Below are positions 7,168 to 8,618 of a DNA stretch of 8,618 bases, piece by piece (the stretch's first letter is position 1; each line of letters starts with the position of its first letter). The stretch covers positions 1-8,618 of the forward strand of contig JAFOGM010000026.1 in NCBI GenBank assembly GCA_017386805.1, in the 5' to 3' direction. The notes under the pieces were generated by a model. The model had not been told where the DNA came from. It saw only the letters and a program-made list of their open reading frames with translations, and searched no databases. A program made the translations under genes and the position numbers. This DNA comes from Bacillota bacterium (GTDB taxonomy: Bacteria; Bacillota; Clostridia; Peptostreptococcales; Anaerovoracaceae).

Positions 7168-7182
7168 AATAGTGTTACTTAG

Positions 7183-7211
7183 AGTATAATACAAAGTTAT
7201 TCAAATGTAAA
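7183..7211 (-). promoter_or_regulatory. Sigma-A-type promoter of mglB
   Basis: On the minus strand TTTACA (7211-7206) and TATACT (7188-7183) are spaced by exactly 17 bp, each with one mismatch to the housekeeping consensus. The surroundings are AT-rich. Transcription would start near 7176, giving a leader of about 107 nt before mglB. The leader holds the inverted repeat at 7141-7167 and a weaker 5-bp stem (GGCTT/AAGCC) near 7115-7133. Confidence 0.75.
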
Positions 7212-7221
7212 GATAATGTAA
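7204..7221. repeat. Direct repeat AATGTAA with 11-bp period over the mglB -35 box
   Basis: AATGTAA occurs at 7204-7210 and 7215-7221, an 11-bp period, about one helical turn. The first copy overlaps the predicted -35 hexamer. This could be a regulator site or a chance product of AT-rich sequence. Confidence 0.3.
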
Positions 7222-7251
7222 TGTTAATCATAGAAAAACGAATATTGTTTG

Positions 7252-8196
7252 TTAGAAGTTACCAAAAAATCTGTCGCGGTGCGAATAAAAAGCTCCGATG
7301 AGGTTGGCGCTGCTGCCGTATTTACACACGGTAACTTCCGGAATCGGCGCTCCCGGAACGATATGATCCGCAAATTCTCGGATTTCTTCTTTCACAAATT
7401 GAATAAACATGGGGTCGCTGCTGATCCCTCCGCCGATGGCGATCACATCCGGATCCACCACACACTGCAGGTTAAAGGCCAGCATGGCCAGATCACGTGC
7501 TACAGAACGTATGGACCAAAGCGCATGTTCATCCCCCATCCCTGCTCTCTCAAAGACAACCGGACAGTCGGTGACATCCACCTGTTCCCCGCTCAAAGCA
7601 GAGTACAGCTGACAGATCCGCTTCGGTGTACATCGATCAGTGAAGAGCCCCGTTCCCTCTTTATCGTGTTTTCGGGGAAGCTCACCGAACTTACGATCCA
7701 TCATCGCTTCATTATTATAATAGACATAGGACAGTTCTCCGGCGAACAAATTCTTTCCGCGCAGGATCTTGCGATCTGCAATCACCGTTCCGCCCAAAGC
7801 TGTTCCGATGACGATGACCACGCCGTTGCGGCAATCCTTCAGGGCCCCGCTGGAAAGTTCCGCGTAAGCGGCTGCCTTGGCGTCATTTTCGATGCTCACT
7901 GGCAACCCTCCGCAGAGGGCGCTGATTTCTGAAACGATATTCCGCTGCGCCAGACAGGTGATTGCCCCGCCGGTATACGCAAACCCGGTGTCGGTATCCA
8001 CCACACCGGCCATGCTGATACCGATCCCCTTCACATCGGGATACTCCTCGTAGACCCGGCGAATATTTGCCATGAAGGTTTCATGATCATCACATACCGT
8101 GGGGAATTTATCCTGGACCAGGACGGATTCATCTTCAGCGATCACAGCATATTTAATGAAGGTTCCGCCGAAATCAAAGCAGAGATAGGTGTTCAT
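7252..8196 (-). CDS. ROK-family sugar kinase, probable beta-glucoside kinase
   Basis: This cytoplasmic ATP-dependent sugar kinase has 314 residues. DFGGTFIK at 8-15 is the phosphate-binding motif of the ASKHA fold, ENDAKAAAYAE at 103-113 holds the catalytic base Asp105, GTALGGTVI at 131-139 is the second phosphate loop, and AIGGGIS near 253-259 is the adenosine motif. The usual ROK sugar/zinc segment (GExGH followed by CxCGxxGCxE) is replaced by GELSYVYY and a stretch without the Cys cluster. ROK kinases without zinc include beta-glucoside kinases of the BglK type. The neighbour is a 6-phospho-beta-glucosidase whose stop overlaps this start (ATGA), and GGAG (8207-8204) lies 7 nt upstream of the ATG. 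I therefore infer phosphorylation of cellobiose-like beta-glucosides. Glucokinase or another ROK sugar kinase is the alternative. No clear terminator follows before the mglB promoter, so transcription may continue into mgl. Confidence 0.9.
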   Translation of the reverse strand: MNTYLCFDFGGTFIKYAVIAEDESVLVQDKFPTVCDDHETFMANIRRVYEEYPDVKGIGISMAGVVDTDTGFAYTGGAITCLAQRNIVSEISALCGGLPVSIENDAKAAAYAELSSGALKDCRNGVVIVIGTALGGTVIADRKILRGKNLFAGELSYVYYNNEAMMDRKFGELPRKHDKEGTGLFTDRCTPKRICQLYSALSGEQVDVTDCPVVFERAGMGDEHALWSIRSVARDLAMLAFNLQCVVDPDVIAIGGGISSDPMFIQFVKEEIREFADHIVPGAPIPEVTVCKYGSSANLIGAFYSHRDRFFGNF

Positions 8197-8618
8197 AATT
8201 CTTCTCCGTTGGTTTTAATTACGTTCTGATACCAGTAGAAGCTGTCCTTGCGTCTGCGGGCTAAAGTCCCGGTTCCGTCGTCGTACTTTTCCACGTAGAT
8301 CATACCGTATCTCTTAGCCATTTCACCGGTGGAAGCCGATACCAGATCGATGCAGCCCCAGGGCGTATAGCCCATGAGATCCACACCGTCACGAGCAGCT
8401 TCTGCCATCTGTTCGATGTGCTGACGGAGGTAATCGATGCGATAGTCATCGTGGATGGTTCCGTCTTCTTCCAGAACGTCCCGGGCACCAAGACCATTTT
8501 CCACCACCATGATAGGGATCTGGTAACGGGCATAGATTTCATTCAGGCTGTAGCGAAGGCCCTTGGGGTCGATCTGCCAGCCCCAGTCGGAAGATTTCAG
8601 GTACGGATTCTTGATCCC
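8193..8618 (-). CDS. bglA: 6-phospho-beta-glucosidase, GH1 family, C-terminal part only
   Basis: This cytoplasmic hydrolase cleaves 6-phospho-beta-glucosides to glucose 6-phosphate and an aglycone or glucose. Only the last 141 residues lie in the window; the reading frame stays open to the right edge, so the start is outside. Visible are KSSDWGWQIDPKGLRY, the GH1 nucleophile Glu (codon 8501-8499) in IMVVENG, DDYRIDYLRQHIEQM, DGVDLMGYTPWGCIDLVS, and the phosphate-binding segment ending in AKRYGMIYV. The Ser-Ala pair before this segment, where 6-phospho-beta-galactosidases have a Trp, fits gluco rather than galacto specificity. A full enzyme of this family has about 470-480 residues. The stop overlaps the start of the ROK kinase by 4 nt, so the two are co-translated. 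No PTS component is visible in the window. Confidence 0.93.
   Translation of the reverse strand, partial: GIKNPYLKSSDWGWQIDPKGLRYSLNEIYARYQIPIMVVENGLGARDVLEEDGTIHDDYRIDYLRQHIEQMAEAARDGVDLMGYTPWGCIDLVSASTGEMAKRYGMIYVEKYDDGTGTLARRRKDSFYWYQNVIKTNGEEL

Noticed and set aside
7069..7182. Riboswitch in the mglB leader
   Set aside because: The leader of about 107 nt has two weak hairpins but no conserved riboswitch core that I recognise, and no terminator or sequestered ribosome binding site.

Overview
The window carries a sugar-uptake and glycoside-breakdown locus in which every gene I can support lies on the minus strand. The organism is most likely a Gram-positive anaerobe of the class Clostridia, possibly Lachnospiraceae. 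The signs are strong AGGAGG-type ribosome binding sites, a lipoprotein solute-binding protein with a lipobox, moderate base composition, an Mgl transporter of Firmicutes type, and a small InlB/Listeria-Bacteroides repeat protein. This placement comes from gene style, not from a search.

Read in the direction of transcription (high to low coordinates), the window opens with the C-terminal part of a GH1 6-phospho-beta-glucosidase (8618-8193). It overlaps by 4 nt (ATGA) a ROK-family sugar kinase (8196-7252) that lacks the usual ROK zinc cluster. Together they suggest a non-PTS route: an ATP-dependent kinase makes a 6-phospho-beta-glucoside and the GH1 enzyme cleaves it.

A 183-bp intergenic region follows, with a good sigma-A-type promoter (-35 TTTACA, 17-bp spacer, -10 TATACT), a direct repeat over the -35, and inverted repeats in the leader. 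Next come mglB (7068-5989), mglA (about 5819-4314) and mglC (4301-3249), encoding a galactose/glucose-type ABC importer. mglB is separated from mglA by a strong UUCG-capped intrinsic terminator, a second large hairpin and a possible 21-codon leader ORF whose stop lies in the mglA ribosome binding site. This looks like a device that sets a high binding-protein to transporter ratio.

mglC is followed, with a TAATG overlap, by a 121-residue single-pass membrane protein bearing one extracellular InlB-type repeat. I regard it as a candidate uncharacterised accessory of the importer. A strong hairpin terminator comes next, then lacZ (GH2 beta-galactosidase, from 2814 to the left edge), with both catalytic glutamates and almost all of its expected length present.

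The locus as a whole would import galactose/glucose-like sugars or small galactosides, hydrolyse beta-galactosides inside the cell, and phosphorylate and cleave beta-glucosides. No regulator gene, RNA gene, mobile element or CRISPR array is visible. No stretch longer than 300 bp lacks a gene.
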